Shown here: in pieces, positions 55,494 to 63,308 of the stretch
Layout of the letters: each line of letters opens with the position of its first letter
How positions within the stretch are numbered: the first letter of the stretch is position 1
IMG/VR virus record: IMGVR_UViG_3300045999_006495
Location: 1-64,000 of that record
DNA length: 64,000 nt
Source: a virus
Direction: 5' to 3' (one strand)
Program-made: the position numbers and the translations under genes
Notes under the pieces: generated by a model
Seen by the model: the letters and a program-made list of their open reading frames with translations, nothing else
Databases searched by the model: none
What the model was told of the DNA's origin: nothing

Positions 55494-56021
55494 TTAGTAA
55501 AGAATGATATAGAGGGTCTCGGTCATGGCATCGTATCTGTCAATCTCACCAACAGCATTAGCTGAGGCAGTATACTCAAACAAGCCACTTGCGGCAACCT
55601 TAATCTTGTTTCCGGGAATCTTAATGTTTGCACTGTCAACAAAACAGCCGGTTGTAATACCAATCTTGCCCCAGTGAAGAGCAATCAACTCACCGCTGTA
55701 GGCTGATGGCTCTTTCCACTGTGAGCGTGGAACAAGGTACTGAGTTTGTGTGAGAGTTGGGTCACCGTAGATATTGGCATTGTTGATGTTGTAGGTCTGC
55801 AAGAAAGGAGCAGTGTACATATCAGCAATAGTCGGACGTGGGAAGTTATCCGGGGGAAAAAACGCAACATAAACACCTTGGGTGGTGTTGGCCGAGGCGT
55901 AGGTAACATTTGGGAGGTCATATCGAACACCCGAGGCACCTACAACCACAGCACGGCCCTCTACAATAGTAGCAGCCGCTACGCCCTGTCTTGAGCGCAT
56001 TGAAGTAACAAGTACAGCCAT
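55494..56021 (-). CDS. Capsid decoration-like protein, paralogue B (175 aa)
   Basis: VEGRAVVVGASGVRYDLPNVTYA near the N-terminus and KIKVAASGLFEY near the end. It is clearly related to the next upstream gene over most of its length, so the pair arose by duplication. Small, beta-rich and adjacent to the capsid gene, which suggests head decoration or stabilisation proteins. Confidence 0.7.
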   Translation of the reverse strand: MAVLVTSMRSRQGVAAATIVEGRAVVVGASGVRYDLPNVTYASANTTQGVYVAFFPPDNFPRPTIADMYTAPFLQTYNINNANIYGDPTLTQTQYLVPRSQWKEPSAYSGELIALHWGKIGITTGCFVDSANIKIPGNKIKVAASGLFEYTASANAVGEIDRYDAMTETLYIILY

Positions 56022-56042
56022 TTTTTATTTTTACCTCTGTTA

Positions 56043-56579
56043 TTAAAATACATTTATGTAGAGAAGTCCTGCTTGAGCACTATACCTAACAGTTTCTCCT
56101 ACAATTATTGGGTGATTTTTATCTACTTTTCTAAAAAGACCGTTGGGGTCTATAGCTAGACTAGCACCGGGGACTTTAATTTGGTCATTTCCCTGATGGC
56201 ACTCTTCAGTTATACCAACAATACCCCTAAATAAGGCTAGTCTTTCGTACCTATGCACTACTGGTGCTTTCATTATGGAGTGTTTCTCTAACCAGAACTC
56301 TTCTGTAAAAATAGGGTTTGAGTAGATATTTGAATCTTCTAGATTGTAAATTGCTTTATATGTAGCCGTGTACAATTCATGTGAAATTGGCTTTATAAAG
56401 TTTTCAGGTGGGCATAAAGCAACCCACACTTTAGTAGGATTTATGTGGTCTGGATATTCTACACTGGGTAAGTCATCCACACCGGCATCAGAAGAGATAA
56501 TTACAGCTCTTCCCTCAATCACTGCGTGTTTACCAGCAACCGCCTGAATACTGTAGCGAGGGTTTACAACTACAGCCAC
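56043..56579 (-). CDS. Capsid decoration-like protein, paralogue A (178 aa)
   Basis: IEGRAVIISSDAGVDDLPSVEYP, VWVALCPPENF and IDPNGLFRK align with the same positions of 55494-56021 (VEGRAVVV, VYVAFFPPDNF, AASGLFEY). GTG start 56579 overlaps the upstream gene's end by 10 bp. Retention of both suggests they take distinct positions, such as two shell sites or a heterocomplex. Confidence 0.7.
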   Translation of the reverse strand: MAVVVNPRYSIQAVAGKHAVIEGRAVIISSDAGVDDLPSVEYPDHINPTKVWVALCPPENFIKPISHELYTATYKAIYNLEDSNIYSNPIFTEEFWLEKHSIMKAPVVHRYERLALFRGIVGITEECHQGNDQIKVPGASLAIDPNGLFRKVDKNHPIIVGETVRYSAQAGLLYINVF

Positions 56580-56797
56580 TTAGAGCGTTTATCCTTAAAG
56601 TATTGTTTTACTTTTTGGGCTAGCTCTTTATCTTCAGCGGTTGCTTGGCTTGGTAATTGTTCTCCGATTGTCAGTGCCATCCAATAGGCTTGAGCTTCCT
56701 CAGCTGTCTCGAAGCACTGCATTGGTTTATCGTCACCAACCCGATAAACACAGTAGTCATAAACCCTGCCTTGGTTATCACGGTATTCAAACGGCAT
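56570..56797 (-). CDS. Hypothetical protein in the head operon (75 aa)
   Basis: MPFEYRDNQGRVYDYCVYR is beta-like, then a helix (TAEEAQAYWMAL) and a basic end (KQYFKDKRSKWL). AAAGGGGTAGTTA precedes ATG. It lies between the protease-scaffold gene and the decoration genes. No family recognised. Confidence 0.65.
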   Translation of the reverse strand: MPFEYRDNQGRVYDYCVYRVGDDKPMQCFETAEEAQAYWMALTIGEQLPSQATAEDKELAQKVKQYFKDKRSKWL

Positions 56798-56800
56798 TAA

Positions 56801-58018
56801 CTACCCCTTTTTAAGGTTCTTAAGAGCCTTAACGATACTATTGACATCATAACCGTTTTGACCCAATCTTGGCTCTGGAATAACATCAATGTCCTGATTT
56901 TTGTTTGAGGCCTGAGTTCTCTTTGAGGCAAAATCTTTGATAACAAACTCCAGTGCCTCATCATCCATTTTCACATAAAACTCAACTTTCTCTTCAGCCT
57001 CTGATTGGGTAAAACCTGCTTGAATCAAGCGGTTAATTACATTCTGCCGCCTTTCGGCTTCTGCCCGCCTTTCATCGGCTTCTTTGTAGGCTTCATTTTG
57101 TTGTTGTAGGACACTGATTTCATTCTCCTTTTCTGCGAGTGATGCCTTAAGCAACTCAATTTCTTTTTGTAATTCTTCCATTTTTTGTTTTTCTGCAACC
57201 TTTAAAAGTTTAGTTCGATTTCCATATGCAGGTGTATCGACAATACATGTTCCTGCAAAAGTAACATTTCTTAGCCAGTTTACACCGTCTTTTTCGTCAG
57301 AAGCAGAGTAGTAAACCTCCCAAGAAGTACCTATGTATTCACGTTCCTCAGCCACAGACTTTAGAAGTGTGTATACATCTGAAAACTCATCTCCCCAAAT
57401 CATGGCCTCTGCTTTAATTACTTCTCTACCCTCGTGTGTATCTTCATACACCTTAGTGATAGGTCCGATTGGTACTGCATTAGCATGACCTCCATAAGAT
57501 GACTCTGACATAGCAATCTTAATTGGCATGTTCAGGGCGGTCTTAATAATATTATTTTTCTCTTCGACCGGTATTCCCTCATTATTTGCATTTGGTTCAA
57601 AGTCTGTTAAAATTAGTTCTATCTTACGAAGAAGTGGGTTGTTTACATCAGCCTCAGCTAACTTCAACTTACCGGGGAGTGCTGTTGATGTTGATTTCTT
57701 ATCAGCGTTATCCATTTGCCTCACTAGACTGGCGAACCATGCTTTACCAGCACCACCACCCCAGAGTAACCAACTCACCCAAGCAGGTGAATCTTTGGGG
57801 GCATTAGCAAATCTTGCGTTTCTCCCAAAAAATCTGTTACCCATGCGAGCACGTTCAGGTGAGACATTGTCGCCACTAACATATTTTCTAGCCCAAGCTA
57901 CAGTAGCGGCCTCAAGACCACTACCACTTAAGCCTTTCTCGTGTAACTCTAGACCTCTTCTAGCTGCGCTTTTCACGCCGTCTGGAGGGCTAAAGTTGAT
58001 ATTACTATACTTGCTCAC
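56801..58018 (-). CDS. Prohead protease with scaffold-like coiled coil (405 aa)
   Basis: The N-terminal part KYSNINFSPPDGVKSAARRG...WVSWLLWGGGAGKAWFASLVRQM is a known phage-associated domain; residues about 135-275 (PIKIAMSESSYGGHANAVP, EYIGTSWEVYYSA, CIVDTPAYGNR) resemble a head-maturation protease; residues about 285-345 are coiled coil, scaffold-like. GTG 58018 with GGAGGACAGCA is favoured over the ATG at 58054. Catalytic residues cannot be named safely. Confidence 0.7.
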   Translation of the reverse strand: MSKYSNINFSPPDGVKSAARRGLELHEKGLSGSGLEAATVAWARKYVSGDNVSPERARMGNRFFGRNARFANAPKDSPAWVSWLLWGGGAGKAWFASLVRQMDNADKKSTSTALPGKLKLAEADVNNPLLRKIELILTDFEPNANNEGIPVEEKNNIIKTALNMPIKIAMSESSYGGHANAVPIGPITKVYEDTHEGREVIKAEAMIWGDEFSDVYTLLKSVAEEREYIGTSWEVYYSASDEKDGVNWLRNVTFAGTCIVDTPAYGNRTKLLKVAEKQKMEELQKEIELLKASLAEKENEISVLQQQNEAYKEADERRAEAERRQNVINRLIQAGFTQSEAEEKVEFYVKMDDEALEFVIKDFASKRTQASNKNQDIDVIPEPRLGQNGYDVNSIVKALKNLKKG

Positions 58019-58571
58019 TGCTGTCCTCCATTGTTTCTTCTGTATCTGTGTCATCGGATGGGGCTAGGCCCAAATATTCCTCTTCAATGATCCAGAACTT
58101 ACACGCAGCATTCTCTTCTATCTCGCCCCTAACTATTGAACAAGACATAGAGTCCTCTGCATAGAACACACAGTTTTTACATGCTATACCCTCACTGGCA
58201 AAAACATTTTTCTCAGCAGGGATGTAATGAGCACCCTGACCACCAATGCCTTTATCAAACATACCAACATACTCAACACCTGTAATTAAAGTGTCTATAA
58301 GGTAACGTTGCATAAGGGTCAGCTCTTCTACTTCAGCAAGTGATTTGATTGAGCGTAGTTCAGTTAATTTATGACCTACAAAAGTGTCTGTAGGTTCATA
58401 GTTACCATCTGAATCTTTTCTATAAATTTGAATACGGGCCGCTGGTTCTTCGGGTGTTCCTGTGACCTTTGCATCAATATTAGGAACATCCCCGTTACGG
58501 ACAATCCTAACTATCTTCCCTCTAGCAGTTCCACCAGAAGAGTCCCATTCAACGAACTGTCCTGACTTCAT
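58005..58571 (-). CDS. Capsid-operon protein with SH3/TUDOR-like start and Cys cluster (188 aa)
   Basis: SGQFVEWDSSGGTARGKIVRIVR (3-25) and PTDTFVGHKLTELRSI match a beta-barrel domain frequently found beside phage head-maturation proteases. The C-terminal CKNCVFYAEDSMSC...C pattern suggests a small metal site. AAAGGAGCATAG precedes ATG. Probably assists capsid assembly. Confidence 0.65.
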   Translation of the reverse strand: MKSGQFVEWDSSGGTARGKIVRIVRNGDVPNIDAKVTGTPEEPAARIQIYRKDSDGNYEPTDTFVGHKLTELRSIKSLAEVEELTLMQRYLIDTLITGVEYVGMFDKGIGGQGAHYIPAEKNVFASEGIACKNCVFYAEDSMSCSIVRGEIEENAACKFWIIEEEYLGLAPSDDTDTEETMEDSSEQV

Positions 58572-59357
58572 CTATGCTCCTTTACTTGCGTAAATTTCAA
58601 AATCACCACTAACCACTTGAGACGGGCTAATTGTGATAAAAACACCTGCCAGAGGGGAATCAAGGGCAGGGATGTACTCATAACCACTTCCAGAAATTGT
58701 TGTGTTGTAGCACGTAAATGCTTTACCAACTGACTGACCTATCAAGCCACTTATAGTGCCTAGGTAAATTTGAAAGTCTGTTTCAAACTGACCAAAGTCT
58801 GCATACATAGTAACGGGTACTGAAGCCGCTGTAGCATCTGAATCATTTACCAGAGAGTGTTTAACATAAATAGTAGCTCTTCTAAAACCAGAGCGTGACA
58901 TAGGAATGTAAACATGTCTTTGTTGTGTATCTGATGTGTATGTAAAGAATGAAGAATAAGCAGGGACTACAGTACCGGTAAAGGTACCGCTAGCCACAAC
59001 TACATCGTGGTAATTATTTGAAAGTGCTGATGTAAGTATTGTAACTTGACCGTCAGAAGCGGCCATCAAGGCTCTTCTGTTGTTTACTCTTACAGTACCC
59101 ATCTCACCGTCAACCATTTCGGTAAAATCGCCACCTGTTAAGTCATTGATGTAGACACCACCAATAGGAACTACTGTTCCCTGATAGGTTGATGAAATAC
59201 TAGCATAACCAGAAATTGCTACATCAGTAGGAAGTGGGTTTGTATACTGGATTAGCTGACCCGTATTGTCAGCTATTGTAAATGTTTGATAAAACTCTTC
59301 GTTTATCTCTTCAGCCGCTATTGTAATCGGCGTTGAACTAGGAACTGGTATTCCCAT
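58572..59357 (-). CDS. Probable virion protein, first gene of the late operon (261 aa)
   Basis: A beta-rich Ser/Thr/Gly/Val protein with a virion-like composition (ITILTSALSNN, GTFTGTVVPAYSSFFTYT). It is the first gene behind the candidate late promoter on the minus strand, with GGAGGCCTC directly before ATG. It could be a head fibre or decoration protein. Confidence 0.65.
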   Translation of the reverse strand: MGIPVPSSTPITIAAEEINEEFYQTFTIADNTGQLIQYTNPLPTDVAISGYASISSTYQGTVVPIGGVYINDLTGGDFTEMVDGEMGTVRVNNRRALMAASDGQVTILTSALSNNYHDVVVASGTFTGTVVPAYSSFFTYTSDTQQRHVYIPMSRSGFRRATIYVKHSLVNDSDATAASVPVTMYADFGQFETDFQIYLGTISGLIGQSVGKAFTCYNTTISGSGYEYIPALDSPLAGVFITISPSQVVSGDFEIYASKGA

Positions 59358-59379
59358 GAGGCCTCCTTAACATAAAAAA

Positions 59380-59413
59380 TACCTCTCTACTATTATATAC
59401 TATTTTTGTGTCA
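59380..59413 (-). promoter_or_regulatory. Candidate late promoter A (structural operon)
   Basis: Minus-strand TGACA-CAAA-AATAGTATATAATAGTA then GAGAGGTA. Nearly identical to B (63197) and related to C (59780). It overlaps the stop codon of the 59400 regulator gene and lies 23 bp before the first virion gene. Confidence 0.7.
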
Positions 59414-59768
59414 AAATTCTGCGGATAGTTTCTCTTGATACAAAAATGTCACTTTTCTTACACATCTCTTCAATTTCTCTTACGGATATTTCTGGAAAGT
59501 CTTTTTTGATATTCCTGATTAATTCCATGATGACTAAAGACACTTTAGGTCTACCCTTACGCCTGTTAGCTCTGTAGCTTGGGGTACTAGGTTGGTCATA
59601 GATTGAAAATCTTTCTTTGTAATCAATCTGACGTTGTTTTCTCATAAGCGCAGTAAGTTCAATAAACCAAGGTTCTTTTTCCACCCCCTTATAAATTATT
59701 TCACAATCTTTACAGAATATTGAATTACTGGTAGAATAACTATCACAGACAGCGCACAGTTTATTCAT
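59400..59768 (-). CDS. Zinc-ribbon plus HTH regulator (122 aa)
   Basis: C5-C8 and C19-C22 form a zinc knuckle; residues about 72-122 (GRPKVSLVIMELIRNIKKDF...VREIEEMCKK...VSRETIRRILTQ) form a resolvase-type helix-turn-helix. Located at the branch point of the late operons, with candidate late-promoter motifs flanking it on both sides, it is the best candidate for a late-gene regulator. AGGAGGAAAAAT precedes ATG. Confidence 0.7.
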   Translation of the reverse strand: MNKLCAVCDSYSTSNSIFCKDCEIIYKGVEKEPWFIELTALMRKQRQIDYKERFSIYDQPSTPSYRANRRKGRPKVSLVIMELIRNIKKDFPEISVREIEEMCKKSDIFVSRETIRRILTQK

Positions 59769-59779
59769 ATTTTTCCTCC

Positions 59780-59805
59780 TGACAATTTAATAGGGTATAT
59801 TAATA
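59780..59805 (+). promoter_or_regulatory. Candidate late promoter C
   Basis: TGACA-ATTT-AATAGGGTATATTAATA on the plus strand, directed at the MazG/RNR operon. It overlaps the leader of the 59400 regulator gene and the palindrome GGGTAT-ATTA-ATACCC (59793-59808). Confidence 0.6.
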
Positions 59806-59814
59806 CCCAGCATT

Positions 59815-59843
59815 ATTTTAGCAGTTATCGCTAAAAATAGCAA
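59815..59843 (-). promoter_or_regulatory. Sigma-70 promoter of the 59400 regulator
   Basis: Minus strand TTGCTA, 17 bp, TAAAAT (the -10 is at 59815-59820). Its +1 would fall at the edge of the GGGTAT/ATACCC palindrome, so repression by a bound protein is likely. Confidence 0.65.
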
Positions 59844-59845
59844 AT

Positions 59846-59874
59846 TTGACAAGCTTGAAAATATATGTTATATT
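59846..59874 (+). promoter_or_regulatory. Sigma-70 promoter of the MazG/RNR operon
   Basis: TTGACA (59846-59851), 17 bp, TATATT (59869-59874). Back to back with the minus-strand promoter, the two -35s being 2 bp apart. Followed by a GGGGGGTAGGGGGG tract at the start of the mRNA. Confidence 0.8.
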
Positions 59875-60051
59875 AGGGGGGTAGGGGGGTTAGGGACCCA
59901 AGTACCCTATAATTAATATACTAGAAAGGATATAATAATTATTAATATAGATATTAATACAAACTCTAATAAAGAATTTGATAAACAAGTTAGAGATTCT
60001 TTTAGAGAAGTAATTGGGATGCTAGTTAAGGAGGAAATTAAGGAGAAAGGT

Positions 60052-60378
60052 ATGGAAAACAAAGCTACTGGATATGTAAAGTACCCAGAACAAACCAAGG
60101 AACTTGAGGAGATTATGGAGACTCTGCGCCATATTCTTATTGTTAAAAATCAAGATTATTCCCCTTGGAATATGTTAGGGACTGGTGAGGTTGGATCTGT
60201 TGTAAGAATTTGGGACAAGACCGCTAGATTGATGAATCTTTATGGTTTTGATATTGCCACTGGTACTTTTACTGGACAGAAGAGTCCCAAGAACGAGAGT
60301 ATTGAGGATAATTTGCTAGATTTAGCGAACTATGCTATAATTTCATTATTACTTTTAAGGGGGAAGTGGGGTAAATGA
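60052..60378 (+). CDS. Nucleotide-modification-associated-domain-like protein (108 aa)
   Basis: LEEIMETLRHILIVKNQDYSPWNML and VVRIWDKTARLMNLY match the small all-helical DUF1599/Nmad1-like family, linked to modified-nucleotide metabolism. ATG 60052 has AAGGAG at good spacing. The frame is open back to about 59917 with helical coding-like sequence; a longer form with an earlier start (ATG 60019 or a non-ATG codon) is possible. Confidence 0.7.
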   Translation: MENKATGYVKYPEQTKELEEIMETLRHILIVKNQDYSPWNMLGTGEVGSVVRIWDKTARLMNLYGFDIATGTFTGQKSPKNESIEDNLLDLANYAIISLLLLRGKWGK

Positions 60379-60770
60379 CACAAGATTACAATACACCAGT
60401 TAATGATGAGGGTGAGGATTATGTACCAGCAAATATTGATATGGACAGTTTACAAGCCTATCAAGACTTTGTTAAGTCCACAAAAGCTTATGACAAAGAG
60501 TATACTCTTGTCTATCCAATTCTAGGTCTAGCTAATGAGGCTGGTGAAGTTGCTGGAAAGTTGAAGAAAATCATGAGAGATGAAGATGGTCAACTTTCCC
60601 AAGAATCATTTCATGCGCTTGTAGCAGAGCTTGGTGATGTGGTTTGGTATGTAACAGCTGTAGCTGATGACCTAGGAATTACTATTTCTGACATCTTCTA
60701 TGAGAACTACAAAAAGCTCTCAAGTCGTAAGGCCCGAGGAGTTATCAAAGGCAGTGGTGATAACCGATGA
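60375..60770 (+). CDS. mazG: MazG-like nucleoside triphosphate pyrophosphohydrolase (131 aa)
   Basis: The MazG metal-binding motif is intact: E55-x2-E58 and E85-x2-D88 in an all-helical domain. It hydrolyses NTPs or dNTPs to monophosphates and may alter host nucleotide or ppGpp signalling. ATGA overlap with the upstream gene. Phages often carry MazG next to RNR, as here. Confidence 0.88.
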   Translation: MTQDYNTPVNDEGEDYVPANIDMDSLQAYQDFVKSTKAYDKEYTLVYPILGLANEAGEVAGKLKKIMRDEDGQLSQESFHALVAELGDVVWYVTAVADDLGITISDIFYENYKKLSSRKARGVIKGSGDNR

Positions 60771-61036
60771 AGATGTATAAGTTTAGTGTGGTTGAGTGGG
60801 TTTATAACGAGGACACAAAGGTCTTTACAGTTAAACTATCTGTCGCTAGTCAAGGAGACGATAATTGCGACTTCATTACTGTTGATGTAGGAGCTGATGT
60901 GGATACTCTCAGGGACTTTAACTTCTTGTTGCGTGTACGAGCTCTCAATGCTTATGAAGATGCTCTGAAGTTACAAGCATTTAAGGATTCTCTATCACAT
61001 TTAACTTTTATGTCCAGTGTTGCGTTGCCTGAATAA
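60767..61036 (+). CDS. Hypothetical protein (89 aa)
   Basis: Overlaps the MazG stop (ATGA), so it is co-translated. N-terminal beta region (FSVVEWVYNEDTKVFTVKL), then an acidic loop and a C-terminal helix. No family recognised; the context suggests a nucleotide-metabolism accessory. Confidence 0.7.
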   Translation: MKMYKFSVVEWVYNEDTKVFTVKLSVASQGDDNCDFITVDVGADVDTLRDFNFLLRVRALNAYEDALKLQAFKDSLSHLTFMSSVALPE

Positions 61037-61056
61037 ATTTATAATAAGAGGAACAC

Positions 61057-63195
61057 ATGTATCTTAGTCAAGAGTTTTTGAATCGTTACCCAAATAACCC
61101 AGAGTGGAACTCACTTCTGGGTCAATTTGTCTATCTTCGTACTTACTCACGTTGGAACAATGACGAGCATCGTCGTGAGCATTGGAAAGAGACTTGTCAG
61201 CGTGTAGTTGAATATAGCATGAGTTTGTATGATGGCCCTGCTACCAAGCAAGAGCTTGAGGATGAGGCTCAGAACTTGTTTGACAATATGTTTAACTTGA
61301 AGTTGTTCACTGCTGGCCGAACCATGTGGATTGGTGGTACTGAAGCGGCAACTAAGTTTCCGTTGTCAAACTTCAACTGCTCGTTTACAGTAGTTGATGA
61401 CTACCGCTCTTTCATTGATGCTTTTTATCTGCTTATGCTTGGCACCGGTGTAGGATTTCGCGTCTTGCCATCAGATGTAGCTAAGCTTAAGGAGATTAAA
61501 ACCAATGTTGTGGTAGCTCACAAGCCTTATCACCCCAAGCCAAAGAATGAGCGTCTTGAAACCACCCATGTCTACAAAGACTCAGGTGGTGTTTACATCA
61601 TTGTAGGGGACTCAAAGGAGGGCTGGGTTGATGCTCTTCGCATCTACTTTGATACTCTAACAAGTGATGAGTTTGTTGAATCTATCATGATTAACTATGA
61701 CCACGTACGCCCTCAAGGGGAGGCTCTTAAGACTTTTGGTGGTCGTGCTTCAGGACACACTGCCCTGCGTGATATGTTCAAGCAGATTCACAAGGTTGTT
61801 TGCCGAGGTACTACTAAGCTTTCAACTGTTCAGGCCATGGACATTATGAATGTTATTGGTTCTTGTGTTGTAGTGGGTGGTGTTCGTCGTTCATCAGAGA
61901 TTACTCTTTTTGACATTAACGACAAGTCAGTCATGGACGCTAAGGTAGACCTGTGGTCTGACCCAAGCAAGGCTGAGTTCTACTACCGTGGTATGAGTAA
62001 CAACTCGGTGTACTTCACGGAGAAGCCCACCAAAGCACAGCTTAAGGACATCTTTAACCGAGTTATGAACAATGGTGAGCCGGGCTTTATTAACGCCAAA
62101 GCGGCCAGCTTGCGTCGTCCTAACTATGCTGGTACAAACCCCTGTGCTGAGATTCTCCTTGCACCAAACGGTGTTTGTAACTTGTCAGAGGTTAATGTAG
62201 CTTCTTTTGTTAAGTATGACAATAACCTTTACCGCCTTGATGTTGAGGAGCTTTCAGAAGCTATTCGCTTGGCTACTCGTGTAGGCTTGCGTATGACCAA
62301 TGTAAATCTGGAGCTTCCTCACTGGGACGAAGTCCAGAAGCGTGACCGTTTGACTGGTGTTAGTTTGACTGGCTATGTTGAGGCCATGGATGCCCTTGGT
62401 GTAGATACATCAAGTGATAGTTCACTTGTTCCCGTAGTTGATGATTTCTTTGATGTGACTCTTGGTTCATTGTTGCTGACTTTGAACCGTGTAGCTAATC
62501 GTGAGGCAATTGCGTATGCATCAGAGATGCGTATTCCAGCTCCTCTTTTGGTGACCACCGTGAAGCCAAGTGGTACTATTTCACAGCTTCCAACTGTTTC
62601 ATCAGGAGCACATAGCTCATATGCACCATATTACATTCGTCGTGTTCGTATTTCTTCATTTGACCCATTGGCTAAGACTATGCTTGCAGTAGGTTACCCT
62701 GTCTACCCAGAAGCAACCACAATGCGGCCAGAGGACTTTAGCAAGCTCAGTAATTTTGAGAAGATGAAAGTTCTTGACACTGCTCAGACTTGGGTGGTTG
62801 AGTTCCCAATTAAGACAAGTGCTACTCGCTCAGCTAACACTGAGTCAGCCTTGGAACAGTTGAAGCGTTACTTTATTCTGCAAGATTGTTGGACCGACCA
62901 CAACACCTCAATTACTATCACTTTCTCACCAGAGGAAGTTGATGGTTTGATTGATGCAATTCTTGAGGATTGGGACAGTTATATTGGCGTGTCGTTCTTA
63001 CCCAAGAATACTACTGCTTACCCATTGATGCCTTATGAGGAGATTACTCTTGAGCAGTATGCTAAGCGTAAGAATGAGGTTGAGCACATTAGCTGGCAGA
63101 GAATTGTGAGTGAGTTGACCCTCCGTGAGTCAGATTTGAGTGCTGACGATGAGTTTGACCCAGACTGTGCTGGGGGGGCTTGTCCAGTTCGCTAA
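61057..63195 (+). CDS. nrdJ: Adenosylcobalamin-dependent ribonucleotide reductase, class II (712 aa)
   Basis: GTGVGFRV, NPCAEILLAPNG, GGVRRSSEITLFD and KPSGTISQLPTVSSGAHSSY are the catalytic-barrel signatures; C704 and C709 at the end (CAGGACPVR) are the reducing Cys pair of monomeric class II enzymes. Length agrees with the about 740-aa Lactobacillus-type ribonucleoside-triphosphate reductase. It makes dNTPs from NTPs using vitamin B12, so the host must supply cobalamin. AGAGGAACAC precedes ATG. Confidence 0.92.
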   Translation: MYLSQEFLNRYPNNPEWNSLLGQFVYLRTYSRWNNDEHRREHWKETCQRVVEYSMSLYDGPATKQELEDEAQNLFDNMFNLKLFTAGRTMWIGGTEAATKFPLSNFNCSFTVVDDYRSFIDAFYLLMLGTGVGFRVLPSDVAKLKEIKTNVVVAHKPYHPKPKNERLETTHVYKDSGGVYIIVGDSKEGWVDALRIYFDTLTSDEFVESIMINYDHVRPQGEALKTFGGRASGHTALRDMFKQIHKVVCRGTTKLSTVQAMDIMNVIGSCVVVGGVRRSSEITLFDINDKSVMDAKVDLWSDPSKAEFYYRGMSNNSVYFTEKPTKAQLKDIFNRVMNNGEPGFINAKAASLRRPNYAGTNPCAEILLAPNGVCNLSEVNVASFVKYDNNLYRLDVEELSEAIRLATRVGLRMTNVNLELPHWDEVQKRDRLTGVSLTGYVEAMDALGVDTSSDSSLVPVVDDFFDVTLGSLLLTLNRVANREAIAYASEMRIPAPLLVTTVKPSGTISQLPTVSSGAHSSYAPYYIRRVRISSFDPLAKTMLAVGYPVYPEATTMRPEDFSKLSNFEKMKVLDTAQTWVVEFPIKTSATRSANTESALEQLKRYFILQDCWTDHNTSITITFSPEEVDGLIDAILEDWDSYIGVSFLPKNTTAYPLMPYEEITLEQYAKRKNEVEHISWQRIVSELTLRESDLSADDEFDPDCAGGACPVR

Positions 63196-63196
63196 C

Positions 63197-63230
63197 TGAC
63201 ACAAAAATAGGGTATATTAGTAGAGAGGTA
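63197..63230 (+). promoter_or_regulatory. Candidate late promoter B (packaging operon)
   Basis: TGACA-CAAA-AATAGGGTATATTAGTA then GAGAGGTA. Shares almost all positions with A over 34 bp. Located just after the RNR stop codon. Confidence 0.7.
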
Positions 63231-63299
63231 GTTTTATAGGAGTTTTACATACCTTAGGGTAGTATACTTCTCTAAAACTACCTCAATTTTTTTATTTTA
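63225..63299 (+). terminator. Terminator/attenuator ahead of the packaging operon
   Basis: GAGGTAGTTTTA (63225-63236) and TAAAACTACCTC (63273-63284) form a 12-bp stem with a 36-nt loop, followed by AATTTTTTTATTTT. It terminates the RNR transcript. Because promoter B overlaps the left arm, transcripts starting after it would lack a complete stem. Confidence 0.75.
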
Positions 63300-63308
63300 G
63301 GGGCATTT

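Noticed and set aside
57528-58067. A 179-codon plus-strand frame opposite the prohead protease
   Set aside because: Antisense to a well-supported gene with a good start and domain content; composition mirrors the complementary codons.
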